DNA of 64,000 nt from Enoplolaimus lenunculus (GCA_030248215.1 JASANG010001311.1:91579-155578); one strand, 5' to 3'; positions 47,201 to 62,200 are shown, counted from the stretch's first letter. The notes: a model not told the origin generated them from the sequence alone. A program made the numbers and translations.

Positions 47201-50200
47201 CAAACGACAATTGCCGTTCGAGGCAGTCCATACAACTAACAATTACCAGAATGCAAACTGGTTTTGTTTGGTTGTTCATGTTTGGCTATTTTCGCTAAAA
47301 CAGACTTTCATAGTATTAATTGACTTCACAATATTTGCAAACTGTAAGTTGAGCAAGGTTTATATGGATGAAGGATTACAGAGGTGCAATTTGATTGTCT
47401 AATCAAAAGAACAGAAATGCTGACTACGCCTCTACACTCTACAGCATTGCCCACATAACGTTGTATTCGATTAAACATTACGGCACACGCTCACACCGCT
47501 TCGTTTGTATACTATATAAACGTTGTTTAATTTATAGTTTGCATATATAGTGAAGACAAATAATTATTGTGCATTGTAGAATTCAATTTTATCGAACACA
47601 GTCAAGCCTGAACAACCAATCACACATAGTTTGCATTCCAGTAGTTGTTTGGGCTGCCCCGAACAGCAATTGTCGTTTGGGACGTACGTCCCAGTTGCCG
47701 ACTGGGGCAAAAAACTATTTGAGGCAAGACATATATAATAGATTATATATTATATACAACATATATATTCATATATTTAATAAAATTTCTTTGATACCCT
47801 GGAATGAAAAAAATTGCCAGTGCCACTTAGTTTTTTGTTTGACGCAATGAATTTAGAATTGCTTGTGCATTGCATATTTCACAAGAACTTCTCGTGCATT
47901 ATGCGAGAACATTGCGCGATATTTTTCGAATGACAGCATTCTGTAAACGCGTCCAGTGCGATTTGTGAAATTACCGAGAATAAAACCAGAATATTTCGTT
48001 GTGAAAGTAATCGTTTTATTTCAACTAAATTTGGTCCATGTATAGATCACGGGCCGACCCTTTTTCCGCGAGACTACAAACGAGTAATTTTTATTTTTAG
48101 ACTAATTTATTCCATAGAATTAGGTATTCGCTGATCCTATCCCTTAGGTTTAGGAACATGCTTATACTATTGTTATAAGCAGAGGACCAGTTCTATAGAT
48201 TGGCCACTAATTCAAACATACATGATGGTGAAAGGTTCAATTCTATGTAAACAACAGGCAACCGTGGCGGGCCCGTAGCCAATGGGGCCACGGGGGCTCG
48301 GCGCCCCCTGGAAGAATTTCGCCACCCCCCGTAGAAAATTTTCAAGCTTGCTAGTAAGTTACCAAAAACGCTTGCATGCCACTTTTGAAAAATGTTCAGC
48401 CCCCATAGCAAGGTCAGCTGACTACGTGCCTGGGCCATGGGTACCTCCAGAATGTAGGGTTGGGCTGTACAAGTGAAATCCTATAAAGTAAATTATAAAA
48501 CAACATTTCTATAGACATAAGACATATATAACGACGGAAACTATAGCATTGCTTTTTTCAGGGGGGGTGAGCTGCACTTCCCGGGTCTACTCCGGCGACT
48601 ATGCAGGTAAGTTAATTAATACTGCAAACACACGTTCCGGCAATATATATTTTATTAAACTGTTAGTATGAAAGCATAAATACGGTTAATACAAAAAGCA
48701 CAGTATTCGCATTCGAAGATAAAACTGTTTTAAGCAAGCAATTGGTTAAATTTTTAAAGCACAGCAATTTGGCAGAGTTACGGAACTTGAACCCCCTAGG
48801 AATTTGATGAAAAGTGGCTCATTTATACATCTCGATGCGCTAAGTTGAGTAGTGTGCGGCACAACTTTTATGGCTGCAGGGTCCTGGTTCAAACGTTATG
48901 ACCCGCTAGATTTCATTTCAACCCTTTACTATGATAACCTGGTGGTGCTATACACATTTCACAACATGGGCCTGTCGGTTAAATGAGTGAAAACATGTGT
49001 TATTTGAAGCGTGATGCCTGACAGAATACCATGCATTGTAGCAATCTCTAAGCACTAAAATCACATTCGCTTTCAATTTTGCAGCGTGTAACATACCCAG
49101 AATTGTCAATTATCGCCAATTTAAACCATCAACAAGAAGCAAAGCAAACATAATCGTTCACATTTTGCTGCGATGTTTTCGATTACCTGTCTTTAACTGT
49201 TTACGATTCTGTTTGTTTCCAGCTGTTTGTTTATTTATTTGCGAACCGATCGTGTATGGTCATATATTTTGTGGTCCAGCAGGAGTAACAATGCATTGCA
49301 TGCTTTTCATTAATTGTCCATACGGACACATACATCGATTACTAAAGCAGTACGAGCCTCCACCACACAATACTTGACCACCACACCACGAGCCTGGCGG
49401 AACTGAAAGAGAAATGTTAAAATTGATGCGTCGTTCATAATAAAAAGCTTTTAGCTGTGCCACAAGATGTCATACATGTCCGTGACCGGAGGTGGACCGA
49501 AAAAGCTTGGCTTGGGTGGAAAAATTTTTGACCCCCATGAAACTTTCTATTTTGTTAAAAAGTTACGCGAAATCTTTCCAGAGCCCTTCTTCACGTTATT
49601 CAGTCCGTCCAGAGATCGAGTGAACGAGAGATAAAATATTTTAAATTTGTTACGCGTTATTAACTATTCCGTAACAGTTTTGCGGTAAAATCTACTTCGT
49701 CGACTACTGTGAGATTTAACTTAACGGACTAATTATTTTTAGAGTTGAATGATATGCAAAAAATTAAATGAAAGTACACAGAGCCAGTGCTGGTTCCAGA
49801 AAGAAATTTTGACCTACAAAATATTAAACTTTACACAAGTTTAAAAATAATCACAGATGGCAAAAACTTGATGGTCTCAAACGAGCCAACGATGCCAATA
49901 GTACACTGCATTTTGCCTACCTCGCAACACATTCTCATATTGCGGGCCAATGATATTTATACGCGCCTGTAAACTAACCCTGCCCTAAGCATAAGAGCCT
50001 ACGCCCAGCCACCAGCTCGTATTTTCCTTAGCCTCCTTCTCCAGATGAACAGACTCATGGACATAGGCCATAGTGAAATGTTCGTACACGAAACATATTA
50101 TTTTATTACATTTGAAAAATTAATCTTAGATTGATTTAAAACATTTTAGTTTGGTTTTGCGAAACTACAAGTCACTTAGAAACTTAAGTTTGATAAGGAC

Positions 50201-53200
50201 GCTAACTGAACAACTATTGGTCCTGGCCGCTAGGTTTGTCAAAGGTTCAAAATTCTGCTGCCCAATAGTTTTAACCGAAGGTCCAAACGCTCTGATTCGT
50301 TGACACATTTTAAAGTTATCCTCAAAACTCATCATGCATATGCTTTTGCATTATTTAAAATAGCATCAAATTGCTGAAACAATTCGAATAATTTTAATAA
50401 CAGGTGCGTAGCTAGCTCTGCAGCCTGCTTGAAACCAATTTTAAGTGGTGTATGCGGCGGAAATAACAACCTTACAAGCAGGGCTAAAACGTTTTTACGC
50501 GAGACAAGCAAAATTTTTGTCCCTTCGACTACAGGCCAGGCAAGTATATTATCAAACAATGCTCGAAAGGTACGAAATATGACCATTTAATATTAAACCA
50601 ATTAACCACCTGCAGTAAATCCGGCGCTGCATTTTCCTCCGTAGAATACGAGTCCAGGATCGCATTTACAGATTCCATTTACGCATCGGGCGCCGGTAAC
50701 ACAGCTGGTAGAACTGGCAATATTTACTGTCATATCACATTGTTGTCCCGGCATTCCTGTAAATCAAACACTGAAGCTTTTTGGCTTCAACGTCCAGGAT
50801 ACTGAAGCCAAAAATGCTTCAGTGTCCTGCACGTTGAAGCCAAGGACGTTGAAGCCTGGACGTTGAAGCCAAAAAGCTTCAGCATCCTTCACACTAAAGC
50901 ATTTTCGGCCTCAGTATCCTGCACACTGAACAATTTTTGGCTTCAATGTCCAGGATACTGAAACTTTTTGGCTTCAAGGGTCAGGATACTGAAGCTTTCT
51001 TGGCTTCAGTATTCAAGACACTACCCCCTCAAAAGTCACCTGGTGTACGCAAGTTATTGTGGAAGTTGCATTATTTGGTTTTCTTTATTTTTCTATAGAT
51101 AAAAATTTATTCAAGAGCAGATATATTATGCAAAAGAATTAAAACTAACGCCACTCCCATGCCTATCCATGTCATCACCTGCCACTTAAATCGATTCGTT
51201 AGAAACTTGAACTTGTCATTTTTTCAGTTGTACACGTGACACACCACTTGAATGTACAAATAATTCGCCGAATACAAATTTATTCCACACTTTGCTAAAA
51301 ATCTACTTATGGCTCTGATTTTGGTTTAGAACAGGAAAAAATTTGCCAAAGGTTCAAGAAATTACAAGACACCTCCAGTGAACCAAACGAAGACTATTGC
51401 CATAACATGCCGGCGCCTCAGTCAATCGCACAAAACGGTGGTGTACAACAGTAAGTTTTGGGCTTGGTTGCAATATAATCTTACGATAACACGAGAAGTA
51501 TTGTACTGTAGCGACCCGAATAAGAGGGGGAGGTTAATCACAGTCCGGGTTGCTCTTTTGAGTCTGAATTAATAGGAGTCTATTTCCTTAATTAAAATCT
51601 GAAATGGATAGCGTCTAAAATTACCAACTACTCCATTAACTTCAATGCCATAACTAGGTTTCGTAAGGGCTTCCTGGAGCAAAACACATCTGTCCGGAAC
51701 CGAATAGTACGGTTGAATAGCCTACGGAGAGGCAAAATATGCTTCATTCACTACATCTTCGTATTCGGGTCACTACACGATATACATTACCTTTTGAACC
51801 AACGGCGCGCGTGCTATAACCATTGTCAGTACATAATCCATTGAGCCAGATTTCATCTGGAGCACAATTGCAAATAAAAGACTGACATGTTGCCATACCA
51901 ATACAGTCTTGATCGGTTCGACAACTCGATCCAGGTACTGAAAACGTAAAAATATATAACTGTCTGTCAAAATTTTATTTAAAATTTTTTCTCGCTTTAA
52001 TACACTGAAACCAGGGTACGACAGGAATTAAAATTACAAACACCGGAATCCGAACCGAAATTGCTGTTGCACAATGACTGGAGCGAAAAAAACTTCGAAC
52101 AATGGAGTTTTACGCAAAACTTGGTTCTCATACTTACTTCCGTCTGTGGCATCGTTCAGACTTGTACATACGCCGTTGTAAGGTACTGTACCAAACGAAC
52201 ACACGCATTTACCGTTAAAACATGACGATCCGCCTGTACACTGCGAAAAACGAGTGCATATTTCGCCAGGTGAAACTAAAAGACAATAGGCCAGTGTAAG
52301 GAACAGGACCGGAACTGTATTATAAGCATACACCTGAGCCTAAGCCTAAGCCTAAGCATAAGCCTAAGCCTAAGCCTAAACCTAAGCCTAAGCCTAAGGC
52401 TAAGCCTAAGCCTAAGCCTAAGAATGAGCATATTTCTAAGCCTAAGAATGAGCATATTTCTAAGCCTAAGCTTACGCCTAAGCCTAAGCCAAGCGAAAAT
52501 AATTAGTCTAAAGCTTAAGCTTACTCTATTGCAGTCCCACAGAAAAACGTTCCGCCTCTGATCTTTACATGGGCCAGACAATACAGCTCAAATTTTACGT
52601 ATACATCGTTTTTTGACCAAAAAATTACAAGCCGTTGCGCATCCAGAAGTTTGTAATGGAGGGCCGAGCGATGAACGCCAACTTCAATTTTGGTACTAAA
52701 TCATACAAAATTTGGGGTCCGACTTTTGTTTTCGAGGCCAAACGTGCAGCCGTTTTTTAAAACCTGCATTCTGTTTCAAATGAATTATGAAACTGTGTTT
52801 TACTTTATATCATTTGTTCAGTGAATAATGCATACTTATTCAAAAGTATGCAACTGGGCACATTTCGTGTACAAAAAATCTACTCAACCTGCGTTGCGGT
52901 TTTGGCCCATCCCACTTCAGTAAAAACTTGACAATTCTTTTGCCAGGAAGGAACAAATTTAAACGCTTTCGTGTACCAGTTTACTCCAAGTAGATCAATT
53001 TTCGGCAATAGCAAGATGACAATAACATATAGTTGCATATCAGCTGACATTAACATGCATACCTGTATCGGGAACACACAGCGGAATAGTTCTACCATTG
53101 CTAAAGTCGCTGGAAACAACCTGTCCTACAGGACAAAGACATCGACCTTCGTGACAAACAGACCCACCGTCGCATCGAGATGACTCAGAACACGACGACC

Positions 53201-56200
53201 CTGGAGGACCTAAAAGAACTTGAATTTAAATTTTAAATGATTCAACGTCTTTAATGGCCATGTTAACTATAAGGGACAAACAGCGACCCTGAATTATTTA
53301 GGTCTGGATTATTCCTATGTTTACGCCTGCGCTTAGGCGTAAAGTTAGATTTGGCTAAATGGACAAGCCTTTATAGTTAACATGGATCTTTAATGGTTTA
53401 TTTATTACTAACAACATAAACACAGCGGACTACGGCTGGTAGCCTGGGGATGCTTGCTGATCTCTTGAACAATATATACCCCTCCAAGTGTAATTTTCTG
53501 CCACGCGACATCTACAACCAAGTTCGTAACCAGATCAACAAGCTAGGGTACCAAAAACTTTACGACGGCCTGTCAAGAATTTCACATGACTTACAAGCGT
53601 GGTCGTAATTTGTGTGGAACAACAGTGTTCCACTGGTGGACTGTAGCCCCTTGCCGCTGTGGCAACGGGCCTGTCTTAGAAATAATTGTGTCGTTGACAG
53701 AATCTGACAGCTCTCAGGCGTTGGATTTTTACCCGAATGTCATAACAGCGTTGATGTTTCTGGGCACAAAATGCCTTTTCGCAGTAATATAGATAACCTC
53801 GTAGGTCAAGTCGTCTTAAATTAAAATGTATTGGTAAGTTTGAGTTTATCAAAAAAAAACTAAAACTTAAGTTCGAAACAGAAACGAACAAATCCAAACA
53901 TCGAAATGCTGTTTAAATTTTCGAGAGCCTGTTTTTCATGGCGAAATAACACGGCATTGTTTACTTTTTTCAAACATACTTACGTAGGAAATTGTCAGGT
54001 TTTGATAAACAACTACCGCTGACAATTGTTTCGCCTCCGGCGCACACACAAATTCCATCGATACACTTCGCACCACTTGTGCAAGCTTGCAGAAATGTGC
54101 AAAGTTCTCCTGGTTTCACTGGAAATAACGAAATTATAAGCGTAATTAAAACTTTCTTCCAAATTCAAATTCCACTCCCACAGCCAATCAGATATACACA
54201 GGCGTTGGTTTAATTCGTTTGAAAAATTGAATTATCATTGACAATTGATCCTTGGAACCAAACTGGCCGTTATTTCTTTACAACACTATTCCATAAACTG
54301 CAAGTACAGTTGAAAATAGCTAATTCTATTTCGAAATTAGTACAGCATAATCTGTCAACATCTGGTGATCGTCATAGGTCTTGTAACTTAAGAACCAGTG
54401 ATCGAACCTACATCTACATAGATCAACACATCCCAATGTTTAGTCGTTCTACGTTTAGAATCTCGGAGTTGGTTCAAATAAATATACTTACTATGTTGTA
54501 TAAGAGCTAGTTTCAAGCGAGGATTCGCATCGCAGTGTAACTCAGCTATCGGCTGCTTCTTGACGCTTGAGGCCGACTTTGACGTCATGAGGATATTTTG
54601 AATTGCGCATACGCGTAGTAATTTTTAAACGCTGCGCCATTATATATTAATTGACCTATGCAGATGCTATGAGTTACCCACGGTCTACTTTATGCGAGAA
54701 GGCATTAAGCACCTGCTCGGCCATAAAATTTAGCAAACACTGAGCTTGAAACTTGATCATAAATGTTTATATTTCTAGAAGACATAGTGCTACAACTATA
54801 TGTTTTTACCTGTCCCTTTGACACACCGATTGTCAACATTCAGTGTTCCTGCAGGGCACTCACAAATGCCGTTACGACATTCTGCAGAACGATTACATTT
54901 AATTCCTTCGGGATCGCAGGATGCACCAATCGGCAGAAACGAATATGCTTAAGAGAAATAAATTAAAATTGATTTCGATTTTTAACAATACACTGTTTGT
55001 TAATATAAATTTTTATGTGGACGTCGATCTCACGATGGTGTCTACTGTATTGACCCAAATAAGAGAAGGAAGAATGATATTTATTTGGCCTCTCCAGAGG
55101 GCACCCCAATGTTATTTGGTTACGGACAGGTATTTAGTTTTAACCCCCTCTCCACCACCATTCCTTACTGATGTATATCTGGTATTGCAACTATCCGTTG
55201 TATTAAACATTTATTTGTCTTGTATCAAAAAGCTTGTGCGACAATGCAAGGTTATACTTTCGAGTATACTTTCAAAACTTTAGTATGCTTTAAAGTTTCG
55301 AACTCAATTTTATTTGGTCATGGCGTCATGTATGCACTACAGTGTACAATTAGGAATAATTGACCTTTATGGACCCTAATTAGGGCTTATAGTCTATATC
55401 CGCTTGATTGGGACAAAAAATAAGGATTCCCCTTTTATTATCTCCTCTCTTCCTCTTATTCAGGGCACTATAGTACGTATTCCTCGTATAATCGTTGTTG
55501 CTGTTTTAACAGGCCACACAACAACAGTTCTTGCTCAGCATTAATAATGACAATATTATGCGTAACTTTGTACAATCGTTATTCCTAAAATTATCTACTA
55601 AAATTAAAAAACCTAATCTCCATGCCTAAACCTAAGCCTAAACCTAAAGTGCGACCAATAAAACACGTTGCGCTCGCTTAAAATACCTGAAACGGGCTGA
55701 AGTTTCGGCTCGCAAACGTTGTTAACTGGCACAGTTCCTTCAGGACACTGACAGAACCCTGGCAGCACACAGACAGAGCCACCAGCACATATCGATATAT
55801 CAGGATGACACCGACCTCCAATACGAATACCTGCAAACGTAATTTATAGGATTATGCATATGTCAACGGCGAAATTCAATACTTGATACGCTGGCTATCC
55901 TTATTTCAAACCGAACTGGTATAGATTGTTTTCCAAGATTCGTAGATATAACGCCTGCTGCAAACTTTCAAATGTTATAAACTTTTACTACGCCTACATT
56001 TTATTTTGATACCTGTTGCTTTATCAAACAAGGCAGCGAGCAAGATTTCATCAAAGTTCTAGGCCTAAGCTAATTATCTTTTAAATCTAACTTGCTCGAG
56101 TGATCATTTCCTGAAACTATTTAAATCACATGTTAAAACAACTGCAAGTTTCTGCATTTTACCAGATCCGAACTGTTTTGAGTTAATAACGAAATTGTTC

Positions 56201-59200
56201 GGCACGCAAACGCCGGCAACATTCGATGTATGACCTGGTTGACAAACGCATACATTAAGCTGTTTGCTGCATATTGATTTACCACTACAAATCGTACCAA
56301 AATCGCATGGTTCCCCAAGAAGTGCTGAAAAAATTATAGATGAATCGAATTTCATAGACCTTGGCCCGTAGCCATCTCACCTTGCTAGTGGGGGCTAAAA
56401 TTTTTCAAGATGGGCATACAAGGGATTTCAATGACGTACAAGCAAAGTTGAAAATTCTCTAAAGGGGTAAAATTTTTCAAGGGGGCTGAGCGCTCTGTCT
56501 TGGCGAATTCGCATAGAACGAACATATTAATCAAACGTACTCAGTTTCAATACAACACACGAGCTGACCGTTTTTAAATCGGTATACAAATAAAGCACTT
56601 TCCAAATGTATGCCCCGTATACTGGACGAGTAAGCGTTAAATGAGTTTAGTCGCGCTAATAACGGTGAAATGAGCTTATGTTTACAGCAAACAGCTGTTG
56701 CTTACAGGAATCACTTAAGCCTAAATACATTCCTTCTTATAGGAATTTGCTAAATAAAATCGGCAACCATTTACAGCCCTGTAACATGTTGGAGAATACG
56801 GAATTTCTGGTGTTTGGAAGCGTGTTTTTTGGGAAACTGAACGTTAAATATAACAGTTGACGCCAGGTTCAATAATGGATTCTTTACTAAAGTAATCATA
56901 ACGCATAACAGATATTACTATCTTATACGTTAGAAAAATAGACCGAATTAGAAAATTTTTTTGGAACTAGTTTTGTATCTGTAGCCTATTATAGGGTGGC
57001 GCTATGCTTGTGCGACGCCGTCCGTAGCCGACTGTACCCATCCGGAAGCCGTGCATTACCGTCCGTCACGATACGTTATCACACGTGAATAATTCGCGCA
57101 CGATACTGAACCGCGACAGGCGGCGCCGGACGTCGTCAAAAGTATAACTGTTCTACAAAACATACTCAGCCGGTTTCTAAAGAAAATATCATCAAAATAT
57201 TCTAGTACATCGGGGCTTACAAAGATACACATGCTCCAATCCCATTAGATGAGCCACAATTAGATGAAACATTAAAAAGTTTCGGTATGAAATAAAAACG
57301 TTTTCAGGAAATATATAGGTATAAATATACACACACATATATATAAATATATATATCTATCTATATATATGTACATATATATGTATGTATGTATGTATAT
57401 ACATATATATTTGTTGCGCATTACCTGATTTTGACGCAATTTCAGGCTTAATAGCTATTAACGATTGAGTTGGCAATGTTGAATTTGCGTAAATACATAT
57501 TCCGTTAGCGGAGAATGTACCAATGGGACAACTGCAAACGCCTTGATTGCATACAGAACCTCCAGCACAACGAGATTGCAAAATATTGCATTGACCATCG
57601 ATCGGTACTACAAGCAAGTGTGCAACTTTTATTCAAATATTTATTACAACCATAAAATTACTTGGATCGTGTGCACTTGCCAGACGAATTTACGCTTGGG
57701 CTTAGGCTTAGCACAAAGCTTAACAAAGTTTACGTTTAAGCTATGCGTAAATGTCAACTGTTCTGCATATTCATTATCGACTACAACTGTTAATGTTATA
57801 ATATGTTTTGTTTTTTGGTTTAAATGACACGTAAATAAACTGCACACCGACGAAACTCCAGTGGTACGAATGACATACAAGCCAGTTTTAAGCTCGTATG
57901 GTAACAGATGTTATTTTAATGTTTATACGTTAATATGAACTACGGAATTTATAATCATTCAGCAAATTGCATTTTTCAACACGGTTTAGCAGCATTTTGA
58001 CTACGAAGTGTCCAAGGAAAAATCTTTAGCAAGTGAACTCAAAAATTGTAAATAAACAATTTGCAAAACACACTAACACATACAGATTAACATCCTGTAA
58101 TATAAATTTTGGTGCAATTACACACAATTCTATCGTCTACAGCGCTTAAATCAATAAAGAAAACAAACCTTCAAGCATTGCGTTCATGTTTATACAGACG
58201 TCACGAACTGACTGCTGTCCCAACGGACACGCACATATTCCGTTTTCACAAAACGATCCGCCGCCACACATCACTCCACAGTTCGCACAATTTTGTCGAC
58301 ACGACGAGCCAGGTGGAACTGAAAATCGGTAAATCGGCGGATCCAGATATTTCCGAATGAGAGACTCGCGAGATAAACATAGGGGAAAAAATTAGAGAGG
58401 GAGAAAGCCAAATGCCGTTTTAGATATTTTAGTGCTAAAACTTAATACAAAATCGTTGTTCTGATCAATGCTGTGGGAGGCGGCAAGGCTGGGGTGCCTC
58501 CTTGGATTTGCCAGTAAAATTGATAACTGAAGGACAGAAATACTGTTACTGAATATACATGAGCTGTAGCCAAGATATATCAAATCACAAAAATGGTCGT
58601 TGAAATAAAGTGTGATATTGGTAAAGGATGACGAGAAATCTTACAGGTTTAAGCTCACATTGCAATTGAAACCGGAAATCAGATGTTTATTTCCGTAAGC
58701 ATATGATTAGCTGAATCAAGAATCGATCATGACTCTTGGACAGGGGTATGGGACTTACCTGTTTTGGTATTGGCGTGGAAAAAATATATCAGTGCTCTCG
58801 TTGTCCTTTGGGCCTACTCCATTCCACTTTTGGGACGGAATATAAACAATAATTCTATCTTAAGAATAAATGGCGCTTTTGTCAGCACAAAATTATAATA
58901 TATTTTCTTCGTTGATCCAAATTTCAGCCACGCACATAAATTCGGTGGGTTTTGCCAAAAACGCAACTGCCGCTCGGCATATCTTTTCTGCACAGAAGGT
59001 ACCCAGTTGCATACTCTTATTTAAAAGAGATTATCCAAAATTTGGTGGGGTGTACCAAGAACGCAACTATCGCTCAGTATATTCTTTTATACACCAAACG
59101 TGCCCAGTTGCACACTCTTGTCTAAAAAGATTATCCAAACTTTGTGGGGTATGCCAATAACGCAACTATCGCTCAGTATATTCTTTTCTACACAAAACGT

Positions 59201-62200
59201 GCCAGTTGCATACTCTTGTCTAACAAGTGATAATTTGCTCTTAGTTGTATGAAACATTACTTTAGCAAATTAAAATGTTTTACATACGTTGAAAGTGAGT
59301 TGCAACACATCGTTGATTGATTACAATTTGACCGGAAGGGCACGCACACTTTCCTTGAAAACAAACTGATCCACCGGAACAAATATCACTCGTACCAGAG
59401 GGACAAGGTGAACCAGGATTAACTGAAAATGACCAACAAAACTAGCTACGCCTTATTAACAGCTAAATTCGTAAGTCATAGAGACAGCAATTAGCTAAGT
59501 CAACGGCAACAAGGATATAGAGCACCTGGTATTATACGCCACAATTGAAATCTACAGAAGTTATAAACTCGAATCAAAATGCGATATTACTGTCAACATA
59601 ACCGGCCATGGTTTTACAAGGATAGAGTCCAAAAAAAGCTAATCAGAGTCGAATAAATGTTAATTTATTCCAATTAGAGTACGCAAATGATTCCTAGACC
59701 AAAATAAAGTTCAATACATAACATCATTCTTGGTAAACCCATATTCATTGTATATGTCCGTTTTAACAGTATATTCCTAAGTGACTTAAGGGGGCGGTGG
59801 CTCGAGCAATAAATAAACAGTCCGTAACCAAATAGCAGTTGGTACCTTGGGGAACACAAAACATCCCCTTCTTATTCCGGTCACTTCAGTAACGATATCG
59901 AGCCAAGCATGAAGAAGTACTCGCTCACCGAGTAACAAGTTCTCAGGACGATATTTTAAATCATTCCCAAAACATTTTCCATTTATTACAGAGCTTCCGT
60001 CCGGACATATACAGTATTGACCATTGAAACATACTGCACCGCCGGAGCACACCGTTCCAGGGAAACAAGGATCACCAGGCAGCACTAGAAATTAAAAAGT
60101 ATATTTTCCTTCTATTTTGCTTCAAGAACAAACTTGTGATTAATAAATACGCGTAATTCAATAATTTAACTCTATTTGGATATTTGAATATATTAACAGA
60201 CAATATTAACGTAACATAAACCTACTGAAAAATTTATAACAATATAGATATATCTATACATATTTTTTGCAGAAGAAACACATTTGACAACATGAAACCA
60301 TGAGGTTTAAAATTTATATACTAGAATTAGCCCTCCTATCTACATCCTTGGCTATAAGCCAGCTTGTTTTTACTCAAAACAGTACATTACTAATTATGGA
60401 GAGTCAAGCCGAATTTGACTCTGGCGGAGTCCAATTTTGACTCAGTTTTGCAGTCACGAAAAGCCTATTTCAGAGAGAGTCAATTTGACTCACCGTTTTT
60501 TACAGTGTATTTCGCATAAACATTTAGCTAAAGTGGTCATTTTAAACATTTTTCTAAATTATTCACTAACAGGTGTTGATAAAACGCGAGCATATATCGC
60601 CAGCGGTAACCGTTCCATCTGGACAAACACAGTGTCCATCAAGGCATCTGGAGCCATCACTACACACAACGTTTGAAATGCACCCAACTCCTGGCGATAC
60701 CATTGGTGCTACAAATGTCACAAACAATAGAAGAGTGCAACCCGAAGTTTACTTCCGGCTGTGGCAGAAAATTGAAAGTTAATCAAACTACAACTGTGGT
60801 TCATTTTTGGGCGAAGGTTTCGGCTATTTTGGTAAACGTAATTTTTCGCATTTTAACAAAAGTAGTTTCTTTTAGCGTTGTTGTTAATAACTTAGGGCCA
60901 ATTTTGAACGTATTTGAACCGATGTTTTAAAATCGAACTTGTAGAACAACAACTTTTTGACAATATTTTTATAGATTATTGCTAAAATTATACAAATTTA
61001 ACATTAATTTAATTGACCGAACTTTGCATCATTTTCAACACTGGCAAAAATTTGTTGACCTTCGGCTCCAGTTTCGGTTTATTTCACCTACGACTGCCCC
61101 CTCATGATACACAAAGGAGCGCATGCAAAAGAAAAATATCGCGGTGCACAATTTTCTATAACGACAATAAATGTACTATTTATTAGAAGTTTTAGAATCT
61201 TCTGGATCACAGAGGTGAAAAACATTTTTCGCTGACGACGCTGGTTCGCAGCAAACTTTTACATCAACCGAGGAAATCCAAATCCTTGTAAAATAGCGGA
61301 TTTAAGTAAGCATTTGCTACACTTACGAATTTCTCTTCTGATCAAACTTAAATCACACGAGTGAATAACAGTCGACTGCCAAACTTCGTTGCCAGCAGCA
61401 TAAGAAGTTGGCAAAACACACTGGCAATGACCACTTGCGTCGCATCGCGAACCCGGCAATCGATTACAATCTGAGCTGGATGCGCACGGGATTTTACCCA
61501 GGGAACGATCAGTCAGTAATCCTGCAAATCTATTTTGGACGTTAAATCATTTTCTCAAATGCATATTGTGCTTATCACTTTAGTGATGTCTCGTGTCCCT
61601 GTACACTTCCCGACGTTTCAAGTTCAAGCATTCACGCAAGCTTAAGCTTAGGCTTGAGTAAAGCATCAAAGATTTAGGCAAAAGTTTTGGCTTATGTAAG
61701 CCTCTTCCGAAACCTAAATATTAGCTTGTAAAAGGAAAGTGTACAAGAGTCATCTTGTGTTGTAGCCTGATGAACCCGTTAATGTCCCTCTTCAAATACA
61801 TTAATTTATGTCAAATTTCATTGATGGCCAAATCAATTGTGGACCAAGTAACAGTACCCAGCCGGCCGGAGCCGAAGGTGAATCAAAGTCGGGCAGCTGA
61901 AAATTGCTATAAATTCTGTAAGGAACAATGGCCTATAAAAACTTCTCAAATACAGCAAACAATAGTTTTGATATTTAGTCAAGTTTTTAAAAACGACATT
62001 TACATTGGCTTACGTTTAAATGCATAATTGTTCATTTCTGTTAACATTGATCCTGCTATTTCGCATTTATTGTTGACGATAACATAAGGCGAAAAACACT
62101 GACATTCTTCGTTAACACATTGTGAATCTCCCATGCATATTGATTCTGTCGTGCACGGGTATCCGGGATTCACTGAAATGCAAAACGCTGCTTTTATATA

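Noticed and set aside
48840-48910. tRNA-like A and B box words (GTTGAGTAGTGTGCGG; GGTCCTGGTTCAAACG)
   Set aside because: No cloverleaf with paired acceptor stem could be built; at most an old tRNA-derived SINE, not supported well enough to list.
52276-52581. Minus-strand open frame of about 100 aa rich in Leu and Arg
   Set aside because: It is a by-product of the (TTAGGC)n array, which keeps frames open and codes alternating Leu/Arg; no start context or splice links.
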